The notes below the pieces were generated by a model. The model ran no database searches. It saw nothing but the letters and a program-made list of their open reading frames with translations, and had not been told where the DNA came from. 17,344 bases of DNA from JAENVT01 sp031430695 (GTDB lineage Bacteria; Actinomycetota; Acidimicrobiia; Acidimicrobiales; Ilumatobacteraceae). Position 1 is the stretch's first letter, and every line of letters begins with the position of its first letter. Where the stretch lies: NCBI GenBank assembly GCA_031430695.1, contig JANPBZ010000145.1:1-17344 (forward strand), in the 5' to 3' direction. Made by a program: the position numbers and the translations under genes. Positions 1 to 8,076 of the stretch are shown here, piece after piece.

Positions 1-1
1 G

Positions 2-1993
2 CTACGGCTGGTGAACGATGCCGCCAACGCCGGCGCGGCGGTCCTGTTTGTCACACATCGCCTGTCCGAGGTGTTCCGGGTCGCCCACCGCATCACCGTT
101 CTACGCGATGGCACCTGGCAGGGCACCTTCTCGGCTTCCGATATCGACCAGCACGGTCTGGTCGAGCTCATGGCCGGGACGAGCGTCGACGTCGAGTTCC
201 CTCAACGCCACGAGATCGCCGTTGACGCTGCCGTTGCCGTGTCGGCCAGCGACCTGACCGGTGCCCAGCTCGGACCGTTGAACCTAACCGTCAAGCGCGG
301 CGAGATCCTCGGCGTCGCCGGTGCCGACGGGAATGGCCAGATCGACCTGTTGCGGGCCGTCGCCCGCATCGACGATTGCGGCGGAACCGTGATGATCGAC
401 GGTCGAGCGATCACGTCGTATCGCGACGCGGTCGATGCCGGTGCCATCTACCTCAGCGGTGATCGAGCCAACGGATCGTTGCTGACGGCACTGAGCGTGC
501 GTGAAAACCTCACGGTTGGCGTGCTGTCAAGACTTGCCAACCGGGGCGTCTTGCGGCGGTCGAGCGAAGTTCGCCATGCAACCGCCGAGATCGATCGATA
601 TGGCGTGCGAGTTGGTGATGCAGAGCACCAGATCACAGCGCTGTCCGGCGGCAACCAACAGAAGGTCGCCATGAGTCGTGTCCTGGCAACGAACCCGAAA
701 GTACTGCTCATCGAGGAGCCGACGCAGGGTGTCGACGTACGTTCGCGAATGGACATCTACCGCTTCCTGCGATCTGCGGCCGACAACGGCCTGGCTGTCG
801 TGCTGTACTCGTCCGACGCATCGGAGCTGGCCGGCTTCGCTGATCGAATCGTCGTGCTGTCGCGCGGCCAGATCGTCGAGGAATTCGACGGCAAGACAGC
901 CACGGAGGAATCGATCGTCGGTTCCTTTGTCGGTGCAACTCATCTCGTGGAACCCTCCGATCCCGCCTCGGGACTTGTCGCAGCGGTTGCCGTCCCGACC
1001 GAAAGACCTCCAGCTCACCTCCGCTCGGTCAACGACTTCCCGCGCATGACAGTGCTCGTGGCCGGATTGTTGTTGATCGGCGCCTACGCCCGGTTCAAGA
1101 ACGACACGTTCCTGACGACCCCAAGCCTCAACAACATCGCTCTGCTTGCACTTCCGATGGCGATAGCAGCGATCGCCGAGTTCTGCGTATTGGTGATGGG
1201 CGGTCTCGACATCGCCGTCGCAGGCACTATGGCCTTGACGGTCGTGACGTTGTCGTTCACGTCCGGATCTGGAGGCCTGGCGACGGTGTTGCTGATCGCC
1301 CTGCTCGTCGCCCTGGGAGTCGGCCTCGCGGTTGGACTGACCAACGCACTACTGATCGAAGGCGCCAAGGTCTCCCCCGTAATCGCGACGATCGCGACTC
1401 TCGGTGCTTCGTCAGGTCTGGCTTTGATGCTTCGACCCACGGCGGGCGGTCTCATCAGTGACAAGCTCGGACGCATCTTCAAAGATGGCCCCGGGTTCCT
1501 TCCGTGGCCGCTGATCGTCGTTTTCGTTGCTGTGGTGCTCGGCGACGTCATCCTGTGGCGCAGCGGCACCGGGTTAATGGTGCGCGCCGTCGGTCTCAAC
1601 CCGGTCAGCTCCCAGCGGTTGGGGCTTCCGACGCGGCGCCTGCGGGTTGCGTCATACCTGGCTTGCGGGATGCTCGCTGCGATCGCAGGCATCACCGTTG
1701 CCGCCCAGGTCAGCATCGGCGACGCGACCGTGGGTGGCAACTACACGCTCCTGGCCATCGCGGCTCCCGTCCTCGGTGGGGCCAGCCTCCTCGGAGGTCG
1801 AGGCAGCTTCCTCGGGTGCCTAATAGGAGCCATCGTTTTGGCGCTGACACAGACATTGCCGCAGATCCTCGGTATCTCCGACGCAATGGGCTTCCTGTTC
1901 ACTGGATTCCTGACCCTCGGCGCTCTGATGGCCTACTCCACACGCCGTTCGCCTCGCACCGCACGGCGTACCGCAAAGCCTGAAGGGGCCTGA
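2..1993 (+). CDS. Sugar-type ABC transporter, ATPase-permease fusion (5' end outside window)
   Basis: This is the C-terminal 663 residues of an ABC importer protein; the open frame runs off the left edge, so the GTG at 11 is not the real start. In order it shows the end of a first nucleotide-binding domain (H-loop VTHRLSEV), a complete second one (about 240-930), a linker (about 930-1045), and a hydrophobic RbsC/BPD_transp_2-type permease with many membrane segments (about 1046-1960). The second ATPase has signature LSGGNQQK (641-664), a degenerate Walker A (GADGNGQ, Lys replaced) and Walker B with Glu for Asp (LLIEEPTQGVDV). A degenerate second site is normal for RbsA/AraG-type ATPases. ATPase and permease are usually separate proteins, so the single polypeptide is unusual. 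The substrate cannot be read from the sequence, and no substrate-binding protein gene is in the window. Confidence 0.9.
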   Translation, partial: LRLVNDAANAGAAVLFVTHRLSEVFRVAHRITVLRDGTWQGTFSASDIDQHGLVELMAGTSVDVEFPQRHEIAVDAAVAVSASDLTGAQLGPLNLTVKRGEILGVAGADGNGQIDLLRAVARIDDCGGTVMIDGRAITSYRDAVDAGAIYLSGDRANGSLLTALSVRENLTVGVLSRLANRGVLRRSSEVRHATAEIDRYGVRVGDAEHQITALSGGNQQKVAMSRVLATNPKVLLIEEPTQGVDVRSRMDIYRFLRSAADNGLAVVLYSSDASELAGFADRIVVLSRGQIVEEFDGKTATEESIVGSFVGATHLVEPSDPASGLVAAVAVPTERPPAHLRSVNDFPRMTVLVAGLLLIGAYARFKNDTFLTTPSLNNIALLALPMAIAAIAEFCVLVMGGLDIAVAGTMALTVVTLSFTSGSGGLATVLLIALLVALGVGLAVGLTNALLIEGAKVSPVIATIATLGASSGLALMLRPTAGGLISDKLGRIFKDGPGFLPWPLIVVFVAVVLGDVILWRSGTGLMVRAVGLNPVSSQRLGLPTRRLRVASYLACGMLAAIAGITVAAQVSIGDATVGGNYTLLAIAAPVLGGASLLGGRGSFLGCLIGAIVLALTQTLPQILGISDAMGFLFTGFLTLGALMAYSTRRSPRTARRTAKPEGA

Positions 1994-2011
1994 GGAGGTC
2001 GGGATCGAACC

Positions 2012-2866
2012 ATGCGAATGAGCGCCTTCATGTTCCTCACCGACGAGACGATCGGGCCCGCCGAGTTGGCGATAGCGCTCGAGGACCGCGATTTCGCGGG
2101 GATGTGGATCCCCGAGCATCCGCACATCCCGACCAAGAGGCAGACGCCCGTCCCGCCGGCATACGGTGGCGGCGAACTGGCACCGATGTACCTGCGTCTT
2201 CTGGACCCGTTCGTCGCCTTGACGGTAGCCGCGTCGGTGACGACCAGACTCCGTGTGGGGACGGGCGTCTGCCTCTTGGCTCTCCGCGATCCGATCGTCA
2301 CCGCCAAGGAGATCGCCACCTTGGATCACGTGTCAGCTGGCCGATTCGAGTTCGGAGTCGGCTACGGCTGGAACGAGGACGAGTTCAGCGACCATGGTCA
2401 GGACTTCTCCCGCAGACACGGTGTGGTCCGCGAGAAGGTCGAACTGATGAGCGCCCTGTGGCGCGATGACGTCGCCGAATACCGGGGCGCCCACTCCGAG
2501 TTGCAACCGAGCTGGGCCTGGCCGAAACCAGCCCACGGAGCACCGCGCGTGTGGCTTGGCGGGAACGGTATGACGACGATGCGCGAAGCAGCCCGATGGG
2601 CCAACGGTTGGCTCCCAACCCCGTCGTCGTCCGATCTCGGCGATCACATCCGAACGTTCCGTCAGATGGTCGACGACGCCGGTCGGAGGTCGAACGATGT
2701 CGGCGTGGGGATCGCCGCCGCTCCACCCGATCTCGTGACATTGAACCAATTCATCGAATGGGGAGTTGACGAGGTGTCGGTCGTCTTGCCGACTGCCGGT
2801 CGCGACAAGGTACTGGTGGCCCTCGACGAACTGGTCGCAACCCGCAATCGCCTGCTCGGCAACTGA
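2012..2866 (+). CDS. LLM-class F420-dependent oxidoreductase
   Basis: A 284-residue luciferase-like monooxygenase-fold protein, close to the TIGR03619 type of probable F420-dependent oxidoreductases. Family features visible are the N-terminal strand with EHPHIP (35-40), the segment TRLRVGTGVCLLALRDP (78-94), LDHVSAGRFEFGVGYGWNEDEF (104-125) and the substrate-side PRVWLGGNG (178-186). Such enzymes move hydride between F420H2 and an organic substrate or, with FMN, oxygenate it; the substrate here is unknown. AGGAGG at 1993-1998 overlaps the stop codon of the ABC gene and lies 13 bases before the chosen ATG; an ATG two codons later is possible. The short gaps on both sides (18 and 16 bases) suggest one transcript with its neighbours. 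F420 use is inferred from the family. Confidence 0.9.
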   Translation: MRMSAFMFLTDETIGPAELAIALEDRDFAGMWIPEHPHIPTKRQTPVPPAYGGGELAPMYLRLLDPFVALTVAASVTTRLRVGTGVCLLALRDPIVTAKEIATLDHVSAGRFEFGVGYGWNEDEFSDHGQDFSRRHGVVREKVELMSALWRDDVAEYRGAHSELQPSWAWPKPAHGAPRVWLGGNGMTTMREAARWANGWLPTPSSSDLGDHIRTFRQMVDDAGRRSNDVGVGIAAAPPDLVTLNQFIEWGVDEVSVVLPTAGRDKVLVALDELVATRNRLLGN

Positions 2867-2882
2867 ACGAAGAGGAGCAACC

Positions 2883-3323
2883 ATGAAAGCTGCGAAGACA
2901 ATCGGTCCGCTGACGGTGCGGCGCCCGGCCGCGCTGGACGAGCCGATCCTTGCCCTGCTGCGCGCTCAGAACGTGTGCGTGGTCAACACGCTCGGTTCGA
3001 ACGGCGTCATCCACTCGCGCGCGGTGTGGGTGGACACCGACGGCGATCACGTCCTGGTGAACTCGGTCGAGGGCCGGGTCTGGGTACGCGATCTTGCACG
3101 AGATCCGACCGTGACGTGCACGGTGGTCAACCTTGCCAACCCGTACGAGTTCGCGTCGATCGAAGGCAAGATGATCGAGCGGACGATCGACGGCGCTGAG
3201 CAGCACATCGACTTCCTCGCGCACAAGTACCTTGGGCTCGACCAGTACCAGTTCCACAGCGCAACCGAGCCACGCGTGCTGTTGAGGATTCGCCCGGACC
3301 GAATCCTGCACATGGCCCCCTAG
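2883..3323 (+). CDS. PPOX-class F420-type oxidoreductase
   Basis: A 146-residue split-barrel flavin/deazaflavin-binding protein of the pyridoxamine-phosphate-oxidase-like superfamily. It has the characteristic order: N-terminal helix, VCVVNTLGSNGVIHSRAVWV (residues 31-50), HVLVNSVEGRVWVRDLARDPTVTCTVVN (56-83), then the IEGKMIER strand and a C-terminal RVLLRIRPDRI strand. AGGAG at 2873-2877 sits five bases before the ATG at 2883 and fixes the start; the open frame extends further upstream, inside the LLM gene, without a comparable ribosome site. Members reduce substrates with F420H2, or bind F420, FMN or haem. Pairing with an LLM protein supports F420 chemistry but does not identify the substrate. 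Confidence 0.88.
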   Translation: MKAAKTIGPLTVRRPAALDEPILALLRAQNVCVVNTLGSNGVIHSRAVWVDTDGDHVLVNSVEGRVWVRDLARDPTVTCTVVNLANPYEFASIEGKMIERTIDGAEQHIDFLAHKYLGLDQYQFHSATEPRVLLRIRPDRILHMAP

Positions 3324-3530
3324 GGCGTTGACTTGCCAACCAGCAGCTGATTCATCGAGTGCGCCGGCCGATCCGCTGAACGTCCAATCCGAACTCAGCG
3401 GGGCGTGTCGGAATGGCACAGCCTCCCGGTCTGATACAGGCTCAAGATGACCACACGCCGACCGGATCGCCCCGTGGCGTCGGGTCGGGGATCGCCGACA
3501 GCGGAACCACAACACAAGGGAGTAATCGTC
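3324..3530 (+). other. Intergenic region before the BVMO gene
   Basis: A 207-base gap between the F420 genes and the monooxygenase, larger than the other same-strand gaps, so it probably holds a separate promoter for the monooxygenase. No convincing -35/-10 pair was seen. It contains the inverted repeat listed separately. The monooxygenase frame stays open back to an ATG at 3447, but that start has no ribosome site. Confidence 0.4.
3373..3401. repeat. Inverted repeat CCGCTGA / TCAGCGG
   Basis: A perfect 7-base inverted repeat (3373-3379 and 3395-3401) separated by 15 bases. No T-run follows, so it is not a standard intrinsic terminator. It could be a weak hairpin ending the F420 transcript, or an operator for the monooxygenase gene, or chance. 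Confidence 0.35.
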
Positions 3531-5144
3531 GTGAATGACACAACCACGAGCCGACTGGACGGCTTGGAACTGGACGTCGCGATCATCGGCGCGGGGGTGG
3601 GCGGGCTTTATGCGCTGCAACGCGTACGGGATCAAATGGGCATGAACGTCCGGGGCTTCGACGACGCAGCAGGCGTGGGCGGAACCTGGTACTGGAACAG
3701 GTATCCGGGCTGCCGCGTCGATACCGAGTCGACCGTCTACGCATACTCCTTCGACAAGGAGATGTTCGTCAACTGGGAGTGGCCAGAGCGGTACGCGCTG
3801 CAGCCCGCCGTTCTCGAATACCTCAACGCGGTCGCCGACAAGCACGATCTGAAGCGGTCGATCACCTTCGAGACCAGAATCACCAAGGCGGAGTGGGACG
3901 AGAACACGGCGCGGTGGACGCTGACCACCGCAGGCGGCGAGCAGGTGTCGGCTCGCTACGTGATCGAGGGTGTCGGCCTGCTGTCGTCCTCGTATGTCCC
4001 GCAGTTCCCCGGTCGCGAGAAGTTCCGTGGCGAGATCTACCTCGCCTCGAAATGGCCCCATCGCGAGCCCGACCTCGCCGGCAAACGAGTGGGGATCATC
4101 GGCACCGGCTCGACCGGGATCCAGATCATCACTGCGTTGGCTGACCGGGTCGACCACCTGTACGTGTTCCAGCGCACGCCGCAGTGGTGCGTCCCGCTCG
4201 GAGTTGGGCCGTTCCCCGCCGAAACCCGCGAGCGGATCATGAGGGACCCCGACGACTACGTGCGCGCCCAGCTCGACACCGGGACCGTCTTCGGTTTCGT
4301 GGAGAGCACGACCCCCGCGTTGAGCGTCTCGGACGAGGAGCGTCAGCGCGTCTACGAGGCTGCTTGGCAGAAAGGCAACGGCTTCGAGTTCATGCTCGGA
4401 ACGTTCTCCGACCTCGTCGCGTCGGCCGAGGCCAATGACACGGCGACGGCGTTCATTCGCGACAAGATCCACACCATCGTCAACGATCCGAAGACGGCCG
4501 ACCTGCTGACGCCCACCGACTACTACGCGAAGCGGCCGCTCGCCACGGACGGCTACTACGAAACGTACAACCGCGACAACGTCACGCTCGTCGATGTGAA
4601 GTCCGCGCCAATCACGGGCTACAACGAAAGCGGCATCGTGACCACGGGCGGTGAATATGAGCTCGACGTTCTGATTCTCGCCACCGGGTTCGACGCGGTC
4701 ACCGGCAACTACCTCAAGAACGAAACGGTGGGACGCGACGGAGCCAAGCTACAGGAGAAGTGGGAGGACGGACCGCACGCGTTCTGTGGCATGACAATCG
4801 CCGGCTTCCCGAACCTCTTCATGATCTTCGGACCGTTCGGGCCCTTCACCAGCCAACCCCTCGTCCACGAATGGCAGATCAACTGGTTCACCGACTTGAT
4901 CCGAGCCGCCGAGGAGCGCGGGGGTGTCGTCGACACGGACCGGTCTGCGCAAGACGCGTGGGTGGCTATGTGCCAAGAGCAGATGGCCGGCACTCTTTTC
5001 GCCGTGACCGACAGCTGGATCAACGGCACCAACGTTCCCGGGAAGCCGCGCGCCTCAATGTTCTACATGGGTGGCATGGCGAACTACGCGGTCGAGATGA
5101 GGAGCATGAAGGACGGGGGATACCGCGAGTTCACGTTCGGCTGA
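3531..5144 (+). CDS. Baeyer-Villiger monooxygenase, cyclohexanone-monooxygenase-like, with His-to-Leu in the fingerprint
   Basis: A 537-residue FAD/NADPH enzyme that by family inserts one oxygen beside a ketone carbonyl to give an ester or lactone. Visible are the FAD Rossmann motif GAGVGG (20-25), GGTWYWNRYPGCRVD (50-64) with the conserved Asp64, the NADPH motif GTGSTG (191-196), the active-site Arg in YYAKRPL (Arg335), ATGFDAVTGNY (384-394) and SWINGTNVPGK (496-505). The C-terminal half closely follows Acinetobacter cyclohexanone monooxygenase, and the length matches (about 540). The fingerprint FxGxxxHxxxWP reads FRGEIYLASKWP (165-176): the histidine is Leu171, codon CTC at 4041-4043. The GTG start at 3531 is chosen because AAGGGAG (3516-3522) lies eight bases upstream and it gives the family length. 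The gene is convergent with the alcohol dehydrogenase, 34 bases away. Confidence 0.92.
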   Translation: MNDTTTSRLDGLELDVAIIGAGVGGLYALQRVRDQMGMNVRGFDDAAGVGGTWYWNRYPGCRVDTESTVYAYSFDKEMFVNWEWPERYALQPAVLEYLNAVADKHDLKRSITFETRITKAEWDENTARWTLTTAGGEQVSARYVIEGVGLLSSSYVPQFPGREKFRGEIYLASKWPHREPDLAGKRVGIIGTGSTGIQIITALADRVDHLYVFQRTPQWCVPLGVGPFPAETRERIMRDPDDYVRAQLDTGTVFGFVESTTPALSVSDEERQRVYEAAWQKGNGFEFMLGTFSDLVASAEANDTATAFIRDKIHTIVNDPKTADLLTPTDYYAKRPLATDGYYETYNRDNVTLVDVKSAPITGYNESGIVTTGGEYELDVLILATGFDAVTGNYLKNETVGRDGAKLQEKWEDGPHAFCGMTIAGFPNLFMIFGPFGPFTSQPLVHEWQINWFTDLIRAAEERGGVVDTDRSAQDAWVAMCQEQMAGTLFAVTDSWINGTNVPGKPRASMFYMGGMANYAVEMRSMKDGGYREFTFG

Positions 5145-5178
5145 CAACACGGCACAGGCGTCCCTCGACGCGATTCCT

Positions 5179-6285
5179 CTATGTGTCGAAGCGGATCACC
5201 GAGCGGGTTGCCGTTCCGGAAGCGAGATCGTCGAGGCCACGGTTGATGTCGTCGAGGCCGATCTCACCGCTGATCAGCGCTCGGAGTTCGATTTCGCCAC
5301 GATCGTGCAGGTCAAGAATGTGCGGTACGTCCACCTGGGGTAGCGACGACCCATACCAACAACCACGAATCGTGCGGGCGCCGTACACAGTGGCCAATGC
5401 GCGCATCGGCAAGGTCGCGTCGCGGTCGGGCATCCCGACCAGGACCGTCTGACCACCGCGACGAGCAGAACGCAACGCTTGCTGGATAGTTGCCTGCAGC
5501 CCGATCACCTCGAAGCTGACGTCGACGCCCACGCCGCCAGTCAGCTCCCGCAACGCTTCGACCGGATCGACCTGGCCGGAATGAACTGTGTCAGTCGCGC
5601 CGAAACGGACTGCCAGCTCCAGCTTCGCGGGACTCAGATCGACAGCAATGATCCGCTCCGCCTTCGCCAACCTGGCCCCCTGCAGAACGTTCAACCCGAC
5701 ACCACCGCATCCGAACACCGCGATCACATCGCCCGCTCTGATCGAGGCCGTGCGGATTGCCGCCCCGATGCCCGTCAACACCCCGCAGCCAACCAGCGCG
5801 GCCAGCTCAAACGGAACGTCGGCGGAAATGCGCACCGCTGACTGCACCGGCACGACCACCCGCTCGGCAAACGTCCCTAAAGCGGACATCTGGTGCACGT
5901 GGGTGTCGCCGTGCCGAAGCCGCGTCGTTCCATCGAGCATGCGACCGGCGTCAGCAGCCTGCTGGCCCGAGGCGCACAGATACGCCTCGTCGCGAAGGCA
6001 CCAGCGGCAGTGCCCGCACGACGGCACCCACGACAGCACCACGTGGTCGCCCTCGACGACCGATGTGACGTCGGGGCCGACACGAGTGACGATGCCGGCA
6101 CCCTCATGCCCCAACACCACAGGGCGCGGGATTCCTACGACCCCGCGCTGAACGGACAGATCGCTGTGACAGATCCCGGACGCAGCGATGGCGACCTCGA
6201 CCTCGCCGGCTCTCGGCGCGTCCAGGTCGAGTTCGATCACCTCCAACGGTTCACCGATCTCACGAAGAACTGCAGCTCTGGGCAT
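5179..6285 (-). CDS. Zinc-dependent alcohol dehydrogenase (MDR family)
   Basis: A 368-residue medium-chain dehydrogenase, full length for the class III-like/NDMA-type bacterial alcohol dehydrogenases. Catalytic zinc ligands are visible as Cys39 (GICHSD), His60-Glu61 (GHEGAG) and Cys167 (VGCGVLTG). The structural zinc loop has Cys90, 93, 96 and 104 (CGHCRWC, then YLC). The nucleotide fold has FGCGGVG (191-197) and an acidic Asp216, which favours NAD. The frame is open 30 codons further upstream, but homology begins at MPRAAVLREIGEPLEV, and a GAGG eight bases before that ATG supports 6285. It transcribes away from the acyl-CoA synthetase operon. A role oxidising the alcohol substrate, or the hydroxy acid made after Baeyer-Villiger oxidation and hydrolysis, is inference. 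Confidence 0.92.
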   Translation of the reverse strand: MPRAAVLREIGEPLEVIELDLDAPRAGEVEVAIAASGICHSDLSVQRGVVGIPRPVVLGHEGAGIVTRVGPDVTSVVEGDHVVLSWVPSCGHCRWCLRDEAYLCASGQQAADAGRMLDGTTRLRHGDTHVHQMSALGTFAERVVVPVQSAVRISADVPFELAALVGCGVLTGIGAAIRTASIRAGDVIAVFGCGGVGLNVLQGARLAKAERIIAVDLSPAKLELAVRFGATDTVHSGQVDPVEALRELTGGVGVDVSFEVIGLQATIQQALRSARRGGQTVLVGMPDRDATLPMRALATVYGARTIRGCWYGSSLPQVDVPHILDLHDRGEIELRALISGEIGLDDINRGLDDLASGTATRSVIRFDT

Positions 6286-6402
6286 CCCACCAGCCTCGCG
6301 GAACCTGCGGGAGCCGATCTGCCCCAACTTGGCACATCGCGGCATCCAGCACTGGGTGCACGCTGAATGGACCACCCAGGCGACCGTGAGCGAGGAAAAC
6401 CG
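6286..6402. promoter_or_regulatory. Divergent promoter region, alcohol dehydrogenase / acyl-CoA synthetase operon
   Basis: The 117 bases between two divergent starts must hold promoters for both directions. Seen within it are the TTGGCACATC element at 6329-6342, which recurs upstream of the lactonase gene, and a short dyad GCAC-TGG-GTGC just downstream of it. No clear -35/-10 hexamers could be assigned. AGGAA at 6393-6397 is the ribosome site for the synthetase. Confidence 0.55.
6329..6342 (+). promoter_or_regulatory. Shared promoter element TTGGCACATCgCGG, copy A
   Basis: Thirteen of 14 bases match the element at 12541-12554 in the other divergent promoter region; the flanking eight upstream bases match at four positions. 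It ends 60 bases before the synthetase ATG. It may be a binding site of the regulator encoded at 10570-12360, which is inference. Confidence 0.45.
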
Positions 6403-8076
6403 ATGGCGACACCGAATCCGAAACGCTCCGCATCCGAGGGCGCGCTCCTGGCCGGGCCGTCGAACTGGAACTACGCTGCCGTCCTCCGCACCGTCGCCTC
6501 AATGGTGCCCGAGCGCCCAGCGATCTGCTGCTCTGGTCGGCGTATCACGTACGCCGAATTCGACGCTCGCACCGACCAACTGGCGTTGGCTCTGCAGCGG
6601 CGCGGAATCACGGCCAACTCCAAAGTGGCCATCGACCTGTTGAACGCACCCGAATACTTAGAAATCTTCTATGCCGCGCTCAAGGTCGGCGCAGTGCCGG
6701 TGAACGTCAACTACCGCTACAAAGACACCGAGCTGGCGTACCTCTTGAACTACGTCGAAGCCGACGCCGTGTTCGTCCACGACATCTTTCTGGGCCCGCT
6801 GCAACAAGCCCTGCCCTCGGTCGACCACGATCTGCTGACGGTCGTCGTCGACCACGACGGTTCCGATCCGGCAACGGACCTCTTGCACTTCGGTGCGCTT
6901 CTCGCCGAAGGGCAGCCCGGCGACGACACGCTGGTCCATGTCCCCGAAGGTGATGATCTGATCTTCGTGTGCACTGGTGGCACGACGGGCATGCCGAAGG
7001 CGGTGATGTGGCGCAACGACGACCTTTACGTTTCGCAGTGGATGCTGTCACGACCCGGTACCGAACCCGCGGACCCCCGTCAAGCGATGGCCGATGGCAA
7101 GCGAGCCGGCACCACACTCCCCGGTCCACCGCTGATGCATGGCACCGGGTTGTACGCCGCCCTGGCGACGCTCTCCGGCGGTGGCTGTGTCGTGCTGATC
7201 GATGCGCTCGGCCTCGACACGACGCGCGTCTGGACCGAGATCGCCACCGAACGCGTCGCAGTTCTGACTATCGTCGGCGATGTCTTCGCCCGGCCGCTGC
7301 TCGAGGCACTGGATGCCCTCGATGGCACGGTCGACGTCACGTGCCTCAAGGTGATCAGCTCATCGGGCACGGTCTTCAGCACCGAGATGAAGACTGCGTT
7401 ACTCGACAGGCTGCCGACCCTCCGCATCGTCGACTCTCTTGGTGCAACCGAAGGAATGATCAGCCGATCGACGGTCACCCATGGCGAGGTCACAGCGACA
7501 CGATTCACAGTCTCGGAACGGGTCGGCGTCTTCTCGGCCGAGGGCCAGCCGATCGCGGCGGGAAGCGGCCAACCAGGGTTTCTCGGAGTGACCGGCCGTC
7601 TGCCGCTCGGCTACTACAAGGACGAGACCAAGACTTCCGCGACCTTCCCGATCATCAACGGACAGCGCTATTCGATCGCCGGCGACATGGCAACAGTGGA
7701 GCACGATGGCACGATCATCTTCCTCGGCCGCGGTTCGGCAACGATCAACACCGGCGGCGAGAAGGTGTTCCCCGAAGAAGTGGAGTCCGAGATCCGCGAC
7801 ATCCCCGAGGTAGTCGACTGCTGCGTGGTCGGGATCCCCGACCAACGATGGGGCCAACGCGTCGTCGCTGTCGCCCAACTCGAGCGCGACGCCACCATGA
7901 CGGGACCACAGATCGTCGACCACCTGCGCTTACGACTCGCCGGTTACAAAGTGCCCAAGCAGGTCGTGCTGGTTCCATCGCTGGAACGCGGTCCGAACGG
8001 CAAACTCGACTACCGCCGGCTCACCGAGATCGCCACCGGCGACGGCCACGCTGCCGACACCGTTGGATCACCATGA
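6403..8076 (+). CDS. Acyl-CoA synthetase, FadD19-like
   Basis: A 557-residue AMP-forming ligase that activates a carboxylic acid to its CoA thioester via an acyl-adenylate. Motifs in order: P-loop CTGGTTGMPK (190-199), substrate/adenine motif SLGATEG (345-351), GDMATVEHDG (427-436), hinge region LGRGSATINTGGEKVFPEEV (441-460) and catalytic Lys534 in GPNGKLDYR. The hinge signature with NTGGEKVFPEEVE is typical of the mycobacterial FadD19/FadD17 group, whose studied members act on steroid side-chain acids; the substrate here need not be a sterol. The ATG at 6403 follows AGGAA (6393-6397) with five bases spacing; an upstream in-frame ATG at 6367 has no such site. Its stop overlaps the next gene's start by ATGA, so the two ligases are probably translationally coupled. 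Confidence 0.92.
   Translation: MATPNPKRSASEGALLAGPSNWNYAAVLRTVASMVPERPAICCSGRRITYAEFDARTDQLALALQRRGITANSKVAIDLLNAPEYLEIFYAALKVGAVPVNVNYRYKDTELAYLLNYVEADAVFVHDIFLGPLQQALPSVDHDLLTVVVDHDGSDPATDLLHFGALLAEGQPGDDTLVHVPEGDDLIFVCTGGTTGMPKAVMWRNDDLYVSQWMLSRPGTEPADPRQAMADGKRAGTTLPGPPLMHGTGLYAALATLSGGGCVVLIDALGLDTTRVWTEIATERVAVLTIVGDVFARPLLEALDALDGTVDVTCLKVISSSGTVFSTEMKTALLDRLPTLRIVDSLGATEGMISRSTVTHGEVTATRFTVSERVGVFSAEGQPIAAGSGQPGFLGVTGRLPLGYYKDETKTSATFPIINGQRYSIAGDMATVEHDGTIIFLGRGSATINTGGEKVFPEEVESEIRDIPEVVDCCVVGIPDQRWGQRVVAVAQLERDATMTGPQIVDHLRLRLAGYKVPKQVVLVPSLERGPNGKLDYRRLTEIATGDGHAADTVGSP

Noticed and set aside
3324..3346. TTGACT as a -35 box for the monooxygenase gene
   Set aside because: The hexamer at the expected 17-base distance (TTCATC) is a poor -10, and the position is about 200 bases from the start codon.
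2751..4472. A 573-codon open frame on the minus strand opposite the LLM, PPOX and monooxygenase genes
   Set aside because: Its translation has no recognisable domain, it crosses three well-supported genes and an intergenic gap, and long antisense frames are expected in GC-rich coding DNA.
5145..5178. Gap between the monooxygenase and alcohol dehydrogenase stops, checked for a terminator or small RNA
   Set aside because: Only 34 bases with no inverted repeat worth reporting.
6969..8072. Upstream extension of the second acyl-CoA synthetase frame inside the first synthetase
   Set aside because: The extra residues are low-complexity Arg-rich shadow sequence; the ligase fold begins at the ATG at 8073.
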